This document shows, one piece after another, positions 27,343 through 37,063 of a DNA stretch of 64,000 nucleotides. The position numbers were made by a program, and so were the translations under genes. Each line of letters opens with the position of its first letter. The first letter of the stretch is position 1. A model generated the notes under the pieces. That model did no database searches, was not told the DNA's origin, and was given only the letters and a program-made list of their open reading frames with translations. The stretch covers positions 124,001 through 188,000 of the forward strand of contig NZ_AUTC01000055.1 in NCBI RefSeq assembly GCF_001461695.1, written 5' to 3'. This stretch comes from Sinorhizobium fredii USDA 205 (GTDB taxonomy: Bacteria > Pseudomonadota > Alphaproteobacteria > Rhizobiales > Rhizobiaceae).

Positions 27343-28853
27343 TGACCGATTGGCCCGTACTTTCCGCGGTCACCTTCCTGCCGCTGGTCGGCGCCCTGCT
27401 TCTCTTGCTGATGCGGGAAGACAGCGCCAACGGCCGCCGCAACATCCTGAACATCTCGCTGCTGACGACCATCGTCGTGTTCGGCCTGTCGCTCTATGTC
27501 TGGTACCAGTTCGACAGTTCGAACCCCGGCTTCCAGATGATCGAGAAGCACGAGTGGCTCGGCACCGGCATCTCCTACCATCTCGGCATCGACGGCATTT
27601 CGGTGCTGTTCCTGCCGCTGACGGCCTTCCTGATGCCGTTCTGCGTGTTGGCGAGCTGGGTGACGATCGAGAAGCGCCTGAAGGAATACATGATCGCGTT
27701 TCTGCTTCTGGAAACGCTGATGCTCGGCGTCTTCGTCTCGCTCGACATCGTGCTCTTCTACGTCTTCTTCGAGGCGGGCCTCATCCCGATGTTCATCATC
27801 ATCGGCGTCTGGGGCGGCAAGGACCGCGTCTATGCGAGCTACAAGTTCTTCCTCTACACGCTGCTCGGCTCGGTGCTGATGCTGCTCGCCATCATGGCGA
27901 TGTACTGGCAGGCCGGCACCACCGACATCACCGAACTGCTGAAGTACAATTTCCCCCGCCAGATGCAGACCTGGCTCTGGCTTGCATTCTTCGCGTCCTT
28001 TGCGGTGAAGATGCCGATGTGGCCGGTCCACACCTGGCTTCCCGACGCACACGTTCAGGCGCCGACGGCGGGCTCGGTCATCCTGGCCGGCATTCTCCTG
28101 AAGCTCGGCGGCTACGGCTTCCTGCGCTTCTCGCTGCCGATGTTCCCGCTGGCTTCCGACTATTTCGCGCCGTTTGTCTATACGCTGTCGATCATCGCGA
28201 TCATCTACACCTCGCTGGTGGCGATGATGCAGAGCGACATCAAGAAGCTGATTGCCTACTCCTCCGTGGCGCACATGGGCTATGTGACGATGGGCACCTT
28301 TGCCGCCAATATCCAGGGCGTTCAGGGTGCGATCTTCCAGATGCTCTCGCACGGCATTGTCTCGGGCGCGCTCTTCCTTTGCGTCGGCGTCGTCTATGAC
28401 CGGCTGCACACGCGCGAAATCGCCGCCTATGGCGGTCTCGTGAACAACATGCCGAAATATGCGGTGGCCTTCATGGTGTTCACCATGGCCAATGTCGGAC
28501 TTCCGGGTACCTCGGGCTTCGTCGGCGAAGTTCTGACCCTGGTCGGCGCATTCCGCGCCAACACCTGGGTTGCGCTCTTTGCGACCAGCGGCGTCATCCT
28601 GTCGGCGGCCTATGCCCTCTGGCTCTATCGCCGGGTAATTTTCGGCGCATTGGAGAAGGACAGCCTGAAGACGATGCTCGACCTTTCGACGCGCGAGAAG
28701 GTGATCCTCTATCCGCTGGTGATCCTGACGATCTTCTTCGGTGTCTATCCGGCGCCGGTCTTCGACGCCACGGCGGCTTCCGTGGATCTGCTCGTCAACA
28801 ACTACGCCGCAGCCCTGCAGGCAGCGCAAGACGTTGCGCTTTCGGTGCGCTGA
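27342..28853 (+). CDS. nuoM: NADH-quinone oxidoreductase subunit M
   Basis: A 503-residue antiporter-like (ND4 type) proton-pumping subunit with about 14 transmembrane helices. Signature segments: [21 protein letters not shown] with the channel Glu, [38 protein letters not shown] with the channel Lys, and [11 protein letters not shown]. Confidence 0.97.
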   Translation: MTDWPVLSAVTFLPLVGALLLLLMREDSANGRRNILNISLLTTIVVFGLSLYVWYQFDSSNPGFQMIEKHEWLGTGISYHLGIDGISVLFLPLTAFLMPFCVLASWVTIEKRLKEYMIAFLLLETLMLGVFVSLDIVLFYVFFEAGLIPMFIIIGVWGGKDRVYASYKFFLYTLLGSVLMLLAIMAMYWQAGTTDITELLKYNFPRQMQTWLWLAFFASFAVKMPMWPVHTWLPDAHVQAPTAGSVILAGILLKLGGYGFLRFSLPMFPLASDYFAPFVYTLSIIAIIYTSLVAMMQSDIKKLIAYSSVAHMGYVTMGTFAANIQGVQGAIFQMLSHGIVSGALFLCVGVVYDRLHTREIAAYGGLVNNMPKYAVAFMVFTMANVGLPGTSGFVGEVLTLVGAFRANTWVALFATSGVILSAAYALWLYRRVIFGALEKDSLKTMLDLSTREKVILYPLVILTIFFGVYPAPVFDATAASVDLLVNNYAAALQAAQDVALSVR

Positions 28854-28872
28854 CCACAGGAAGTGATTGGAC

Positions 28873-30315
28873 ATGACTGCTGAAACCCTTTTTGCAAGCC
28901 TGCAACTCTCAGTCCCCGAGCTGATCCTGGCTGTCGGCGCGCTGGTGCTGCTGATGGTCGGTGTCTATTCGAGCGAGCGTGCGGCGCCGGTCGTGACCGG
29001 GCTCTCCGTGGCGGTGCTCATCGTCGCTGGACTGTGGCTCGTCCTCAACACCGGCGACGGCGAAGCCTATGCCGGTGCCTTCCTGTCGGATCCCTTCGCG
29101 AAGTTCATGAAGGTTCTGGCGCTGATCGGCTCGGTCACCGTCATGATCATGACAATCGGCCAGGCCCGAGCTGCGCAGATCGACCGCTTCGAGTTCCCCG
29201 TGCTTCTGCTGCTGGCGACGCTTGGCATGCTGCTGATGATCTCGGCCAACGATCTGATATCGCTCTATCTGTCGCTGGAGCTGCAGTCGCTGGCGCTCTA
29301 TGTCGTGGCGGCGATCAATCGCGACAGCGTTCGCTCGACCGAAGCGGGCCTTAAATATTTCGTTCTCGGCGCCCTGTCCTCCGGCATGCTGCTCTACGGC
29401 ATGTCGCTCGTCTATGGTTTCACCGGCCATACCGGTTTCGACGAGATCGCCGCGGCGCTCACCGCGGAAGGCCGCTCGCTTGGCCTGGTCTTCGGCCTGG
29501 TCTTCATCCTCGCCGGCCTCGCTTTCAAGATCTCCGCCGTGCCGTTCCATATGTGGACCCCGGACGTCTACGAAGGTGCACCGACGCCGGTGACGGCCTT
29601 CTTCGCCGCAGCACCGAAGGTGGCGGCGATGTCGATCCTCGTCCGCATCGTCATTGAAGCCTTCGAGCCGGTCGTCGCCGACTGGCAGCAGATCGTCGTG
29701 TTCATTTCGATCGCCTCCATGCTGCTCGGCGCCTTCGCCGCAATTGGCCAGCGCAACATCAAGCGACTGATGGCCTATTCGTCGATCGGTCACATGGGCT
29801 ATGCGCTCGTCGGTCTCGCCGCCGGGTCGATGGCCGGCGTGCGTGGCGTCATCCTCTACATGCTGATCTACATGGTGATGACGCTCGGCACCTTCGCCTG
29901 CATTCTTGCGATGCGTCGCAAGGATGGCGAGCATGTCGAGGGCATCGATGACCTCGCCGGCCTGTCGCAGACCAATCCGTTCATGGCGACGGTGCTGACG
30001 ATCTTGATGTTCTCGCTGGCCGGCATCCCGCCGCTCGCCGGCTTCTTCGCGAAGTATTTCGTGTTCGTTGCAGCGATTGAGGCTCAGCTCTACGGGCTGG
30101 CGATCATCGGCGTGCTCGCATCCGTCGTCGGCGCTTACTATTATCTGCGCGTCATCAAGCTCATGTGGTTCGACGAGGCGAAGGGCGAGTTTGCCCGCGC
30201 GGCGAGCGAATTGCGGCTGGTCTACGGACTTTCCGGCCTGTTCGTCCTCGGTTACGTGCTGATCGGCGGGCCGCTCGGAAACGCAGCCGAGGCCGCGGCG
30301 CGGACATTCTTTTGA
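28873..30315 (+). CDS. nuoN: NADH-quinone oxidoreductase subunit N
   Basis: A 480-residue antiporter-like (ND2 type) proton-pumping subunit with about 14 helices. Conserved segments: [53 protein letters not shown] and [13 protein letters not shown]. The ATG at 28873 is preferred to a TTG two codons earlier. AGGAAGTG is the ribosome site. Last complex I gene; its stop overlaps the probable start of birA. Confidence 0.96.
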   Translation: MTAETLFASLQLSVPELILAVGALVLLMVGVYSSERAAPVVTGLSVAVLIVAGLWLVLNTGDGEAYAGAFLSDPFAKFMKVLALIGSVTVMIMTIGQARAAQIDRFEFPVLLLLATLGMLLMISANDLISLYLSLELQSLALYVVAAINRDSVRSTEAGLKYFVLGALSSGMLLYGMSLVYGFTGHTGFDEIAAALTAEGRSLGLVFGLVFILAGLAFKISAVPFHMWTPDVYEGAPTPVTAFFAAAPKVAAMSILVRIVIEAFEPVVADWQQIVVFISIASMLLGAFAAIGQRNIKRLMAYSSIGHMGYALVGLAAGSMAGVRGVILYMLIYMVMTLGTFACILAMRRKDGEHVEGIDDLAGLSQTNPFMATVLTILMFSLAGIPPLAGFFAKYFVFVAAIEAQLYGLAIIGVLASVVGAYYYLRVIKLMWFDEAKGEFARAASELRLVYGLSGLFVLGYVLIGGPLGNAAEAAARTFF

Positions 30316-31079
30316 GCGGCGGAGAGGGCAGCGGCCGGATCTCCCCCGACGATTTCCGGCACATAGCGCTTGCCGAAACCGTCTCGACGAACAGCGAGTG
30401 CCTGGCAAGGGCGCGCTCTGGTGATTCCGGCAATCTCTGGGTCACCGCGGCGCGCCAGACGGGTGGCCGAGGCCGACGCGGCCGCGAGTGGTTCTCCGAG
30501 CCCGGCAATCTCTATGCGTCGCTGCTGCTCATCGATCCCGCGCCGGTCGAGCACCTGCATTCATTGCCGCTTGCGGCGGCTGTTGCGGTGCATCGGGCGA
30601 TCCGCAGGGTCATGCCTCCGGGTTCACCGGAGGTGGCGATCAAGTGGCCGAACGATATCCTCATCGATGGCCGGAAAACCTGCGGCATCCTGCTCGAAGC
30701 CGAAGGTCTCCCGGATGGCCGTTATGCGCTGGTGATCGGCTGCGGCGTGAATGTCGCGGTGATGCCGGAAACGGGGCTATACCCGGTCACCTCGCTTCGG
30801 CACGAAGGCGCAACGATCTCGGCCGAAGAACTGTTCGCCCACCTGTTCGTGACGATGGCGGAGGCGCTTTCCGTTTGGAATCGCGGCGCCGGCATCGCCG
30901 CGATCATCGATCAATGGCGGGCTGCCGCGAAAGGCATCGGCGAGGCAATTACCGTCAACTTGCCGGACCGGTCGCTTTCGGGCCGTTTTATCGGTATCGA
31001 TGCAGACGGTCGGCTGCTGCTCGACACGGGTTCCGGCGCGCCGATTGCAATTGCGGCGGGCGACGTATTTCTCGGATAA
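30312..31079 (+). CDS. birA: biotin--[acetyl-CoA-carboxylase] ligase
   Basis: A 255-residue biotin protein ligase without the N-terminal DNA-binding domain of E. coli BirA, so it modifies biotin enzymes but should not act as a repressor. The biotinyl-AMP loop is [20 protein letters not shown]; other core motifs are [24 protein letters not shown] and GCGVNVAV. No ATG fits the family N-terminus; the TTG at 30312 overlaps the nuoN stop (TTGA) and gives a normal-length protein, so translation is probably coupled to nuoN. The placement at the end of the nuo operon is typical of rhizobia. Confidence 0.9.
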   Translation: MSGGEGSGRISPDDFRHIALAETVSTNSECLARARSGDSGNLWVTAARQTGGRGRRGREWFSEPGNLYASLLLIDPAPVEHLHSLPLAAAVAVHRAIRRVMPPGSPEVAIKWPNDILIDGRKTCGILLEAEGLPDGRYALVIGCGVNVAVMPETGLYPVTSLRHEGATISAEELFAHLFVTMAEALSVWNRGAGIAAIIDQWRAAAKGIGEAITVNLPDRSLSGRFIGIDADGRLLLDTGSGAPIAIAAGDVFLG

Positions 31080-31102
31080 ACAAGAATTGAGGCGCAGCGC
31101 AA

Positions 31103-32770
31103 ATGGCGCAAGAAGAAGAATTGGTGTTCTTGCCGCTCGGCGGCGTTGGCGAAATCGGCATGAACCTTGGCCTTTATGGCTACGGCAGGCCTGGCAGCCG
31201 TCAATGGATCATGGTCGATTGCGGCGTGACCTTTCCCGGTCCGGAACTGCCCGGCGTGGAACTCGTCCTGCCAGATATCTCCTTCCTTGCCGAGGAGCGC
31301 CGCAATCTCAAGGCGATCATCATCACGCATGCCCACGAGGATCACTATGGCGCGCTGAACGATCTGTGGCCGGGACTGAACGTTCCGGTCTATGCCTCGC
31401 CGTTCACCGCCGGCATGCTCGAGGCAAAGCGCGACTTCGAAAAGAGCCGCGGCGAAATTCCGATCACCGTCTTCAAGGCGGGCGACCGCATCAATGTCGG
31501 GCCCTTCAGCATCGAAGCGATCGGCGTCAACCATTCCATTCCCGAGCCGATGTCGCTGGTGATCCGTACGCCGCTCGGCACTGTCGTGCATACGGGTGAC
31601 TGGAAGATCGACCTCGAACCCTCGCTCGGCCCGATCACCAATGAAGCGCGTTTTCGTCAGGTGGGGGAAGAGGGCGTGCTGGCGCTCGTCTGCGACTCGA
31701 CCAATGCGCTGCGCGACGGCGTTTCGCCGTCCGAGCGGGAAGTCTCGGAAAGCCTGGCGAAGATCATCGCGGACGCCGAGGGGCGCGTCGGCATCACGAC
31801 CTTTTCGTCGAATGTCGGCCGCATCCGCTCGGTTGCGGAGGCTGCGGAAGCGGCCGGCCGCGAAGTGCTCCTGCTCGGCAGTTCGATGAAGCGGGTCGTC
31901 AACGTTGCAAAGGATCTCGGCATCATGGAGGGGCTGAAGCCGTTCCTGGCGGAGGACGAATTCGGCTATATCCCGCGCGACAAGGTCGTCGTCATCCTGA
32001 CGGGGAGCCAGGGAGAGCCGCGCGCCGCACTCGCCAAGATCGCCCGGGATGAAATGCGCAATGTGGCGTTCTCGGCCGGCGACACCATCGTCTTCTCGTC
32101 GCGCACCATCCCCGGCAACGAGAAGGCGATCAACGATATCAAGAACGGCCTCATCGAACAGGGGATCCATATCGTCACCGACAGCGAAGCGCTGGTGCAC
32201 GTGTCCGGCCATCCGCGCCGCAACGAGTTGCAGCAGATGTATCAATGGCTGAAGCCTGAGATCGTCGTGCCGGTGCATGGCGAGGCGGCGCATCTGACGG
32301 CGCATGCTGAGCTTGCGCTGCATTCGGGCATCGCGAGCGTACCGCGGCTGCGCAACGGCGCGATCCTGCGCCTTGCGCCCGGTCCGGCCGGAGTAATCGA
32401 CGAGGCACGGCACGGTCGCATCTACAAGGATGGGACGCTGATCGGCGATTTCGACGAGATGGGCATTGGCGAACGCCGCAAGCTCTCCTTTGCCGGCCAC
32501 GTCTCCGTCAACGTCGTGCTCGACAACCGCTACGACTTCATCGGCGATCCCGACGTCGTGCCGATCGGGCTCCCGCAATTCGACGACGAGGGCGACGACA
32601 TGGACGACGTGCTCTACGACGCCGTGCTCGGCGCGGTGGAAAGCATTCCGCGCGTCAAGCGCAAGGATCTGTCGATGCTGCAGGAAGCGGTCCGGCGCGC
32701 CGTGCGCAGCACGGCCAACCAGATCTGGGGCAAGAAGCCGATCGTCACGGTCTTTGTCACCAAAGTCTGA
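31103..32770 (+). CDS. rnj: ribonuclease J
   Basis: A 555-residue metallo-beta-lactamase/beta-CASP RNase that acts as 5' exonuclease and endonuclease in mRNA decay and rRNA maturation. Metal motifs: ITHAHEDHYGAL (about residue 75), the His in GVNHSIPE, HTGDWKID, the beta-CASP motif VSGHPRRNELQQMYQWLKPEIVVPVHGE, and a C-terminal dimerisation/RNA-binding domain. Its presence alongside RNase R is normal for rhizobia. It follows birA by 23 bases and is ended by the hairpin at 32775. Confidence 0.95.
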   Translation: MAQEEELVFLPLGGVGEIGMNLGLYGYGRPGSRQWIMVDCGVTFPGPELPGVELVLPDISFLAEERRNLKAIIITHAHEDHYGALNDLWPGLNVPVYASPFTAGMLEAKRDFEKSRGEIPITVFKAGDRINVGPFSIEAIGVNHSIPEPMSLVIRTPLGTVVHTGDWKIDLEPSLGPITNEARFRQVGEEGVLALVCDSTNALRDGVSPSEREVSESLAKIIADAEGRVGITTFSSNVGRIRSVAEAAEAAGREVLLLGSSMKRVVNVAKDLGIMEGLKPFLAEDEFGYIPRDKVVVILTGSQGEPRAALAKIARDEMRNVAFSAGDTIVFSSRTIPGNEKAINDIKNGLIEQGIHIVTDSEALVHVSGHPRRNELQQMYQWLKPEIVVPVHGEAAHLTAHAELALHSGIASVPRLRNGAILRLAPGPAGVIDEARHGRIYKDGTLIGDFDEMGIGERRKLSFAGHVSVNVVLDNRYDFIGDPDVVPIGLPQFDDEGDDMDDVLYDAVLGAVESIPRVKRKDLSMLQEAVRRAVRSTANQIWGKKPIVTVFVTKV

Positions 32771-32774
32771 TTTG

Positions 32775-32816
32775 TCCGGCCGGCGATCCGGTGTAGACCG
32801 GCCGGAGCATTTTAGT
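32775..32816 (+). terminator. terminator-like hairpin after rnj
   Basis: Stem TCCGGCCGG (32775-32783) with CCGGCCGGA (32798-32806), 14-base loop, tail GCATTTTAGTT. The tail is short in U, so termination may be partial before mce. Confidence 0.55.
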
Positions 32817-32834
32817 TGAGGGGGAGGACGTTCG

Positions 32835-33239
32835 ATGCTCGGAAGAGTGAACCACGTGGCGATCGCCGTGCCGGACCTCGCCTCCGCGGCCGAGAGCTAT
32901 CGCGCCACCCTCGGCGCTACGGTCACGGAGCCGCAGGCGCTCCCGGAACATGGGGTGACCGTGGTCTTCGTCACGCTTCCCAACACCAAGGTCGAATTGC
33001 TGGAGCCGCTCGGCGATCAGTCGCCGATCGCCGCCTTTCTCGAGAAGAATCCGGCAGGTGGCATGCACCACATCTGCTACGAGGTGGAGGACATCATAGC
33101 GGCGCGCGACCGGCTGCAACAGGCAGGGGCGCGTGTCCTCGGCGACGGCAATCCGAAGACGGGCGCCCACGGCAAGCCGGTGCTCTTCCTGCATCCCAAA
33201 GACTTTCAAGGCACGCTGATCGAACTCGAAGAGGTGTGA
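32835..33239 (+). CDS. mce: methylmalonyl-CoA epimerase
   Basis: A 134-residue vicinal-oxygen-chelate (glyoxalase) fold enzyme interconverting (S)- and (R)-methylmalonyl-CoA in propionyl-CoA catabolism. Metal ligands appear in GRVNHVAIAVPDL (His), TKVELLEPLG (Glu), GGMHHICYEVED (His) and GTLIELEEV (Glu). GAGGGGGAGG provides a strong ribosome site ahead of the ATG at 32835. It follows RNase J, and in relatives is followed by a DUF1467 gene as here. Confidence 0.93.
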   Translation: MLGRVNHVAIAVPDLASAAESYRATLGATVTEPQALPEHGVTVVFVTLPNTKVELLEPLGDQSPIAAFLEKNPAGGMHHICYEVEDIIAARDRLQQAGARVLGDGNPKTGAHGKPVLFLHPKDFQGTLIELEEV

Positions 33240-33302
33240 CAGTCGGGCGCGGCGCAGCGATTTGCGCGAGCGCCTGCAATAGCGCTATAAGGCGGCTGCC
33301 TA

Positions 33303-33404
33303 CAGCGCCGCGCGTCTTATCAGACGCGCAAAGGTCGCTGTTGCACTCTATTCGCTGCACGTCTCCTTAAATCGAGGTCGATTTAAGGAGACATGCATTA
33401 GCGA
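33303..33404. repeat. RIME-like rhizobial intergenic mosaic element
   Basis: About 100 bases with two palindromes: GCGCGTCT (33310-33317)/AGACGCGC (33322-33329) with a 4-base loop, and a perfect 15-bp inverted repeat (33361-33375 with 33378-33392) with a GG centre, ending in GATTTAAGGAGACATGCA. This two-palindrome layout and the TTTAAGGAGACATGC end match my memory of the RIME1 family, scattered between genes in Rhizobium and Sinorhizobium. It is non-coding and lies between mce and the DUF1467 gene. Confidence 0.65.
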
Positions 33405-33429
33405 CCGAGCCTTGCATCAGAGAACCTGG

Positions 33430-33699
33430 ATGTCCGCCTTTTCGACCTTTGCCGTCTATTTCATCATCTGGTGGCTCACGCTTTTCACCGTACTGCCGTT
33501 CGGCGTGCGGACACAGGCCGAGGAGAACGATGTCGTGCCCGGCAGCGTCGAGAGTGCCCCGGCGCGTTTTCATGGGCTGCGCGTCGTCCTGATGACGACG
33601 GTCATCGCCGCCTTGATCCATCTCGGCTGGTATGTCTTGTCCGTGAAGCTCGGATATGACCTCGATACGATATTCGGCTTTATCGGTCCCAAAAGCTGA
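33430..33699 (+). CDS. DUF1467 family membrane protein
   Basis: An 89-residue protein with two transmembrane helices (about residues 8-28 and 53-73). The conserved start reads STFAVYFIIWWLTLFTVLPFGVRTQAEE, diagnostic for DUF1467, a small alphaproteobacterial membrane family of unknown function. The ATG at 33430 is preferred to an upstream in-frame ATG that falls inside the repeat tail. Its neighbours mce and proS are conserved with it in Sinorhizobium. Confidence 0.88.
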   Translation: MSAFSTFAVYFIIWWLTLFTVLPFGVRTQAEENDVVPGSVESAPARFHGLRVVLMTTVIAALIHLGWYVLSVKLGYDLDTIFGFIGPKS

Positions 33700-33726
33700 T
33701 CGCGGCTCCCGCGTCTATAGGAACTG

Positions 33727-33882
33727 GCAAAAAGCAAGAAATGTGCCGCGCGGGGACGATGGTTGATCCGGCCGTACCGCAGGCCTTCTTGACGGCCCAC
33801 AAATCGACACATTTGCCACTGGTTCGCGTCGATTCCCTTGGCCAAAAAGCAAAAAAAAACAAGGCCAAAGCCTTGTTTTTCA
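33727..33882 (+). ncRNA. candidate small RNA (position fits alpha-r9 / Smr9C)
   Basis: About 155 bases starting just after a CTATAG -10-like box (33715-33720) and ending in a strong terminator. Internal complementarity includes AAATGTG (near 33740) with CACATTT (near 33810) and GGCCGT with ACGGCC. From memory, the S. meliloti sRNA Smr9C (~149 nt) lies between a DUF1467-type gene and proS, the same neighbours as here. No -35 box is obvious, so the exact 5' end is inferred. Confidence 0.5.
33855..33880 (+). terminator. strong intrinsic terminator (bidirectional)
   Basis: Perfect 11-bp stem AAAAACAAGGC (33855-33865) with GCCTTGTTTTT (33870-33880), loop CAAA. The A run before it gives an equally good U tract on the minus strand. 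Confidence 0.85.
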
Positions 33883-33969
33883 AGTTTCGCGTGATCTTTC
33901 AACCGTTACCGGCGGCAGCGAACGAGCGCGCCTAAGATCTTATCCTCCCAAGACTTGACCGCGAAATTC

Positions 33970-33999
33970 GGCAAGAATTTGGTCTTCTTGCCTGTTTTG
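33970..33999 (+). terminator. second terminator-like hairpin upstream of proS
   Basis: Stem GGCAAGAA (33970-33977) with TTCTTGCC (33985-33992), 7-base loop, tail TGTTTTGTG. It is plus-strand only and lies about 90 bases beyond the first terminator. Confidence 0.5.
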
Positions 34000-34078
34000 T
34001 GAGCCGAAACTAGCTCAAACATTGGGCGATGTCATCAGGTTTTTTTGCATTTTTGCTACAGTTTGGCAAAAAATTCCG

Positions 34079-34108
34079 TTGACAGAAGCGGCCCTCGTCC
34101 TGTTACTA
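34079..34108 (+). promoter_or_regulatory. candidate proS promoter
   Basis: TTGACA at 34079-34084 and TTACTA at 34103-34108, 18-base spacing. A start near 34115 would leave an untranslated leader of about 275 bases before the proS ATG. Confidence 0.45.
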
Positions 34109-34390
34109 CCGTGCTCTTTTGACGCAGGGCCCGAAGCGTATTTCCGCTGGGGCATCACGTTCGGCGCGGCTCTCTTCCCGATTCTTGCAGGGTTTTCTTC
34201 CGCGCGCGAAGCAGCTATGAACGCTGAACTCGAAAGTTCCCCTTGGTCCCGCCGCTGGGAAATCAAGAGCTCGATTTCAAACGGCAGTCGCCACCTTCGC
34301 CTGGCCGAAGGCGAGGGCGGTTGCCGCAGCACAACGTCATTTCGCCCGAATCCACCGATAGTGCGAGAGTCACCAGTTCCGGAACCCGTC

Positions 34391-35719
34391 ATGCGCCTGT
34401 CCCGCTTTTTCATGCCCATCTTGAAGGAAAACCCGAAGGAAGCGGAAATCGTTTCCCATCGGCTGATGCTGAGGACCGGCATGATCCGCCAGCAGTCGGC
34501 CGGCATCTATAGCTGGCTGCCGCTCGGCAAGCGCGTGCTCGACAAGGTCAATGCGATCATCCGCGAGGAACAGAACCGGTCGGGCGCGATCGAGCTCTTG
34601 ATGCCGACCTTGCAATCGGCGGAGCTCTGGCAGGAGAGCGGCCGCTATGATGCCTATGGCAAGGAAATGCTGCGCATCAAGGATCGGCAGGATCGGCCGA
34701 TGCTGTACGGTCCGACCAACGAGGAGATGATTACCGACATCTTCCGCTCCTACGTGAAGTCCTATCGCAACCTGCCGCTCAATCTCTACCACATCCAGCT
34801 GAAGTTCCGCGACGAGATCCGTCCGCGCTTCGGCACCATGCGCTCGCGAGAGTTCCTGATGAAGGATGCCTATTCCTTCGACCTCGATCGCGAAGGCGCA
34901 GAGCATGCCTATAACAAGATGTTCGCCGCCTATCTGCGGACCTTCGATCGCATGGGCCTGCGCGCCATTCCGATGCGTGCGGACACCGGCCCGATCGGCG
35001 GCAACCTCAGTCACGAATTCATCATCCTCGCCGATACTGGCGAGTCGGAAGTGTTCTGCCACAAGGATTTCCTCGGCTTCGACATTCCGGGCGAGGATAC
35101 GAATTTCGACGATGTCGCCGGTCTGAAGGCGATCTTCGACAAGTGGACATCGCGTTACGCCGCCACGTCGGAAATGCACGACGAGGCCGCCTTCGACGCG
35201 ATTTCCGAGGGCGAGAAGCTCTCGGCGCGCGGCATCGAGGTCGGCCACATCTTCTATTTCGGCACGAAATACTCGGAGGCAATGGGCGCCAAGGTGCTTG
35301 GGCCCGACGGCAAGGAGCACATCGTTCATATGGGCTCCTATGGCATCGGCCCCACACGTCTGGTGCCGGCGATCATCGAAGCTTCGCATGACGAGAACGG
35401 CATCATCTGGCCGAAGTCGGTGGCCCCGTTCGACGCGGTCGTCATCAACATGAAAGCGGGCGACGCCGCTTGCGATGCGGCCTGCGGCACGCTCTACTCC
35501 GACCTTGGCAAGGCGGGATTCGACGTCCTTCTGGACGACACGGACGATCGCGCCGGCGCCAAGTTCGCCACCGCCGATCTCATCGGTGTCCCGGTGCAGA
35601 TCATCGTCGGGCCGCGCTCGATCGCCAATGGCGAAGTCGAGGTGAAGGACCGCAAGACCGGCGCGCGCGAGACGATGACGGTGGAAGCCGCGATCAACAA
35701 ACTGGTTGCGACAAGATAA
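34391..35719 (+). CDS. proS: prolyl-tRNA synthetase (short, alphaproteobacterial type)
   Basis: A 442-residue class II aminoacyl-tRNA synthetase charging tRNA-Pro. Motif 2 region ([28 protein letters not shown]), motif 3 ([16 protein letters not shown]) and the C-terminal anticodon-binding domain are present. The editing insertion of E. coli ProS is missing, as in other alphaproteobacterial enzymes of this length. The frame stays open 123 codons upstream, but that part has no family similarity; the ATG at 34391 ([15 protein letters not shown]) is the family start. No clear Shine-Dalgarno precedes it. Confidence 0.96.
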   Translation: MRLSRFFMPILKENPKEAEIVSHRLMLRTGMIRQQSAGIYSWLPLGKRVLDKVNAIIREEQNRSGAIELLMPTLQSAELWQESGRYDAYGKEMLRIKDRQDRPMLYGPTNEEMITDIFRSYVKSYRNLPLNLYHIQLKFRDEIRPRFGTMRSREFLMKDAYSFDLDREGAEHAYNKMFAAYLRTFDRMGLRAIPMRADTGPIGGNLSHEFIILADTGESEVFCHKDFLGFDIPGEDTNFDDVAGLKAIFDKWTSRYAATSEMHDEAAFDAISEGEKLSARGIEVGHIFYFGTKYSEAMGAKVLGPDGKEHIVHMGSYGIGPTRLVPAIIEASHDENGIIWPKSVAPFDAVVINMKAGDAACDAACGTLYSDLGKAGFDVLLDDTDDRAGAKFATADLIGVPVQIIVGPRSIANGEVEVKDRKTGARETMTVEAAINKLVATR

Positions 35720-35735
35720 GAGGCAAGGGACGACA

Positions 35736-37046
35736 ATGACCGCGGCGACGGAAGAGCAAGTGCAGGTTGCCGCGCCACCCGGCAGATCGTCGAGCCGTCC
35801 TTTCTCCGCCTTCGAGCGCATGGTTGCCTGGCGCTACCTGCGCTCGCGGCGGAAGGAAGCCTTCATCTCCGTCATCGCAGGCTTCTCCTTCATCGGCATC
35901 ATGCTCGGCGTGGCGACGCTGATCATCGTTATGGCGGTGATGAACGGTTTCCGCACCGAGCTCATATCGCGCATTCTTGGCATGAACGGCCACGTGATCG
36001 TCCAGCCGCTCGATGGACCGCTCACCAACTATGCTGAACTGGCCACCAAGTTCTCCGCCGTGCCGGGCGTGACAATGGCGATCCCGATGGTCGAAGGACA
36101 GGTCCTGGCTCAAGGCGTTGGCGACGCCTCGACCGGTGCGCTGGTTCGCGGCCTCCGGGCCGAAGATCTCATGAAGCTCAAATCGATCTCGGAGCATATT
36201 CAATCCGGAGATCTCGTAGGTTTCGCCTCCGGTGCGGGCGTCGCCATCGGTTCGCGCATGGCCGAACAGCTGGGGATTCGTGTCGGTGGCACGATCACGC
36301 TCACCTCTCCGAACGGAGACGTCACGCCGCTCGGCATGAATCCGCGCGTCAAGGCCTATACGGTTTCGGCGATCTTCGAGATGGGCATGTCGGAATATGA
36401 TGCGACGATCATCTTCATGCCGCTCGAAGAAGCGCAGCTCTATTTCAATGCCGAGGGCCTCGTCCAGTCGATCGAGCTCTTCGTCGAGCAGCCGGACGCC
36501 GTCGATGACCTGCGCAAGCCGATCGAGGACGCCGCCGGCCGGCAGGTCTACCTGACCGACTGGCGCGACCGCAACAGAACCTTCTTCTCGGCGCTCGAGG
36601 TGGAGCGCAACGTGATGTTCATGATCCTGACGCTGATCGTGCTTGTCGCCGCGCTCAATATCGTCTCCGGCCTGATCATGCTCGTGAAGGACAAGGGCAG
36701 CGACATCGCCATCCTGCGGACGATGGGTGCGACCTCCGGGTCCGTGATGCGCATCTTCTTCATGACGGGCGCGGCCATCGGTGTCGCAGGAACGATTGCC
36801 GGCGTCATCCTCGGTGTCGTCGTCTGCCTCAATATCGAGTCGATCCGCCAGTTCTTCTCCTGGGTGTCCGGGACCACGCTCTTCAATCCGGAGCTCTACT
36901 TCCTGAGCCAGCTGCCGGCCGACATGAATGTCGACGAAACCGTCTCCGTCGTCGTCATGGCACTCGCGCTTTCTTTCCTGGCGACGATCTTTCCGGCCTG
37001 GCGCGCCTCACGCCTCGATCCGGTGCAGGCCCTGCGGTACGAATAA
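35736..37046 (+). CDS. lolC: lipoprotein-releasing ABC transporter permease LolC/LolE
   Basis: A 436-residue inner-membrane permease (MacB/FtsX type). One transmembrane helix near residue 40-65 (AGFSFIGIMLGVATLIIVMAVMNGF), a large periplasmic domain, then three helices (from about residue 290). With LolD it extracts outer-membrane lipoproteins for handover to LolA. Alphaproteobacteria often have a single LolC/E-like permease forming a homodimer. The ATG at 35736 with AGGCAAGGGA upstream is preferred to an in-frame ATG 30 bases earlier. Operon with lolD, 17 bases on. Confidence 0.94.
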   Translation: MTAATEEQVQVAAPPGRSSSRPFSAFERMVAWRYLRSRRKEAFISVIAGFSFIGIMLGVATLIIVMAVMNGFRTELISRILGMNGHVIVQPLDGPLTNYAELATKFSAVPGVTMAIPMVEGQVLAQGVGDASTGALVRGLRAEDLMKLKSISEHIQSGDLVGFASGAGVAIGSRMAEQLGIRVGGTITLTSPNGDVTPLGMNPRVKAYTVSAIFEMGMSEYDATIIFMPLEEAQLYFNAEGLVQSIELFVEQPDAVDDLRKPIEDAAGRQVYLTDWRDRNRTFFSALEVERNVMFMILTLIVLVAALNIVSGLIMLVKDKGSDIAILRTMGATSGSVMRIFFMTGAAIGVAGTIAGVILGVVVCLNIESIRQFFSWVSGTTLFNPELYFLSQLPADMNVDETVSVVVMALALSFLATIFPAWRASRLDPVQALRYE

Positions 37047-37063
37047 CAAGGATAAGAACGTAG

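Larger units (their letters stand above)
33700..34390. other. long intergenic region before proS
   Basis: Nearly 700 bases without a convincing protein gene. It contains an sRNA candidate ended by a strong hairpin (33855-33880), a second terminator-like hairpin (33970-33999) and a sigma-70-like promoter for proS (34079-34108), leaving a ~275-base proS leader. Confidence 0.6.

Noticed and set aside
34022..34390. 123-residue N-terminal extension of ProS
   Set aside because: No resemblance to ProS; the enzyme family begins at [12 protein letters not shown]. The region holds the promoter and leader.
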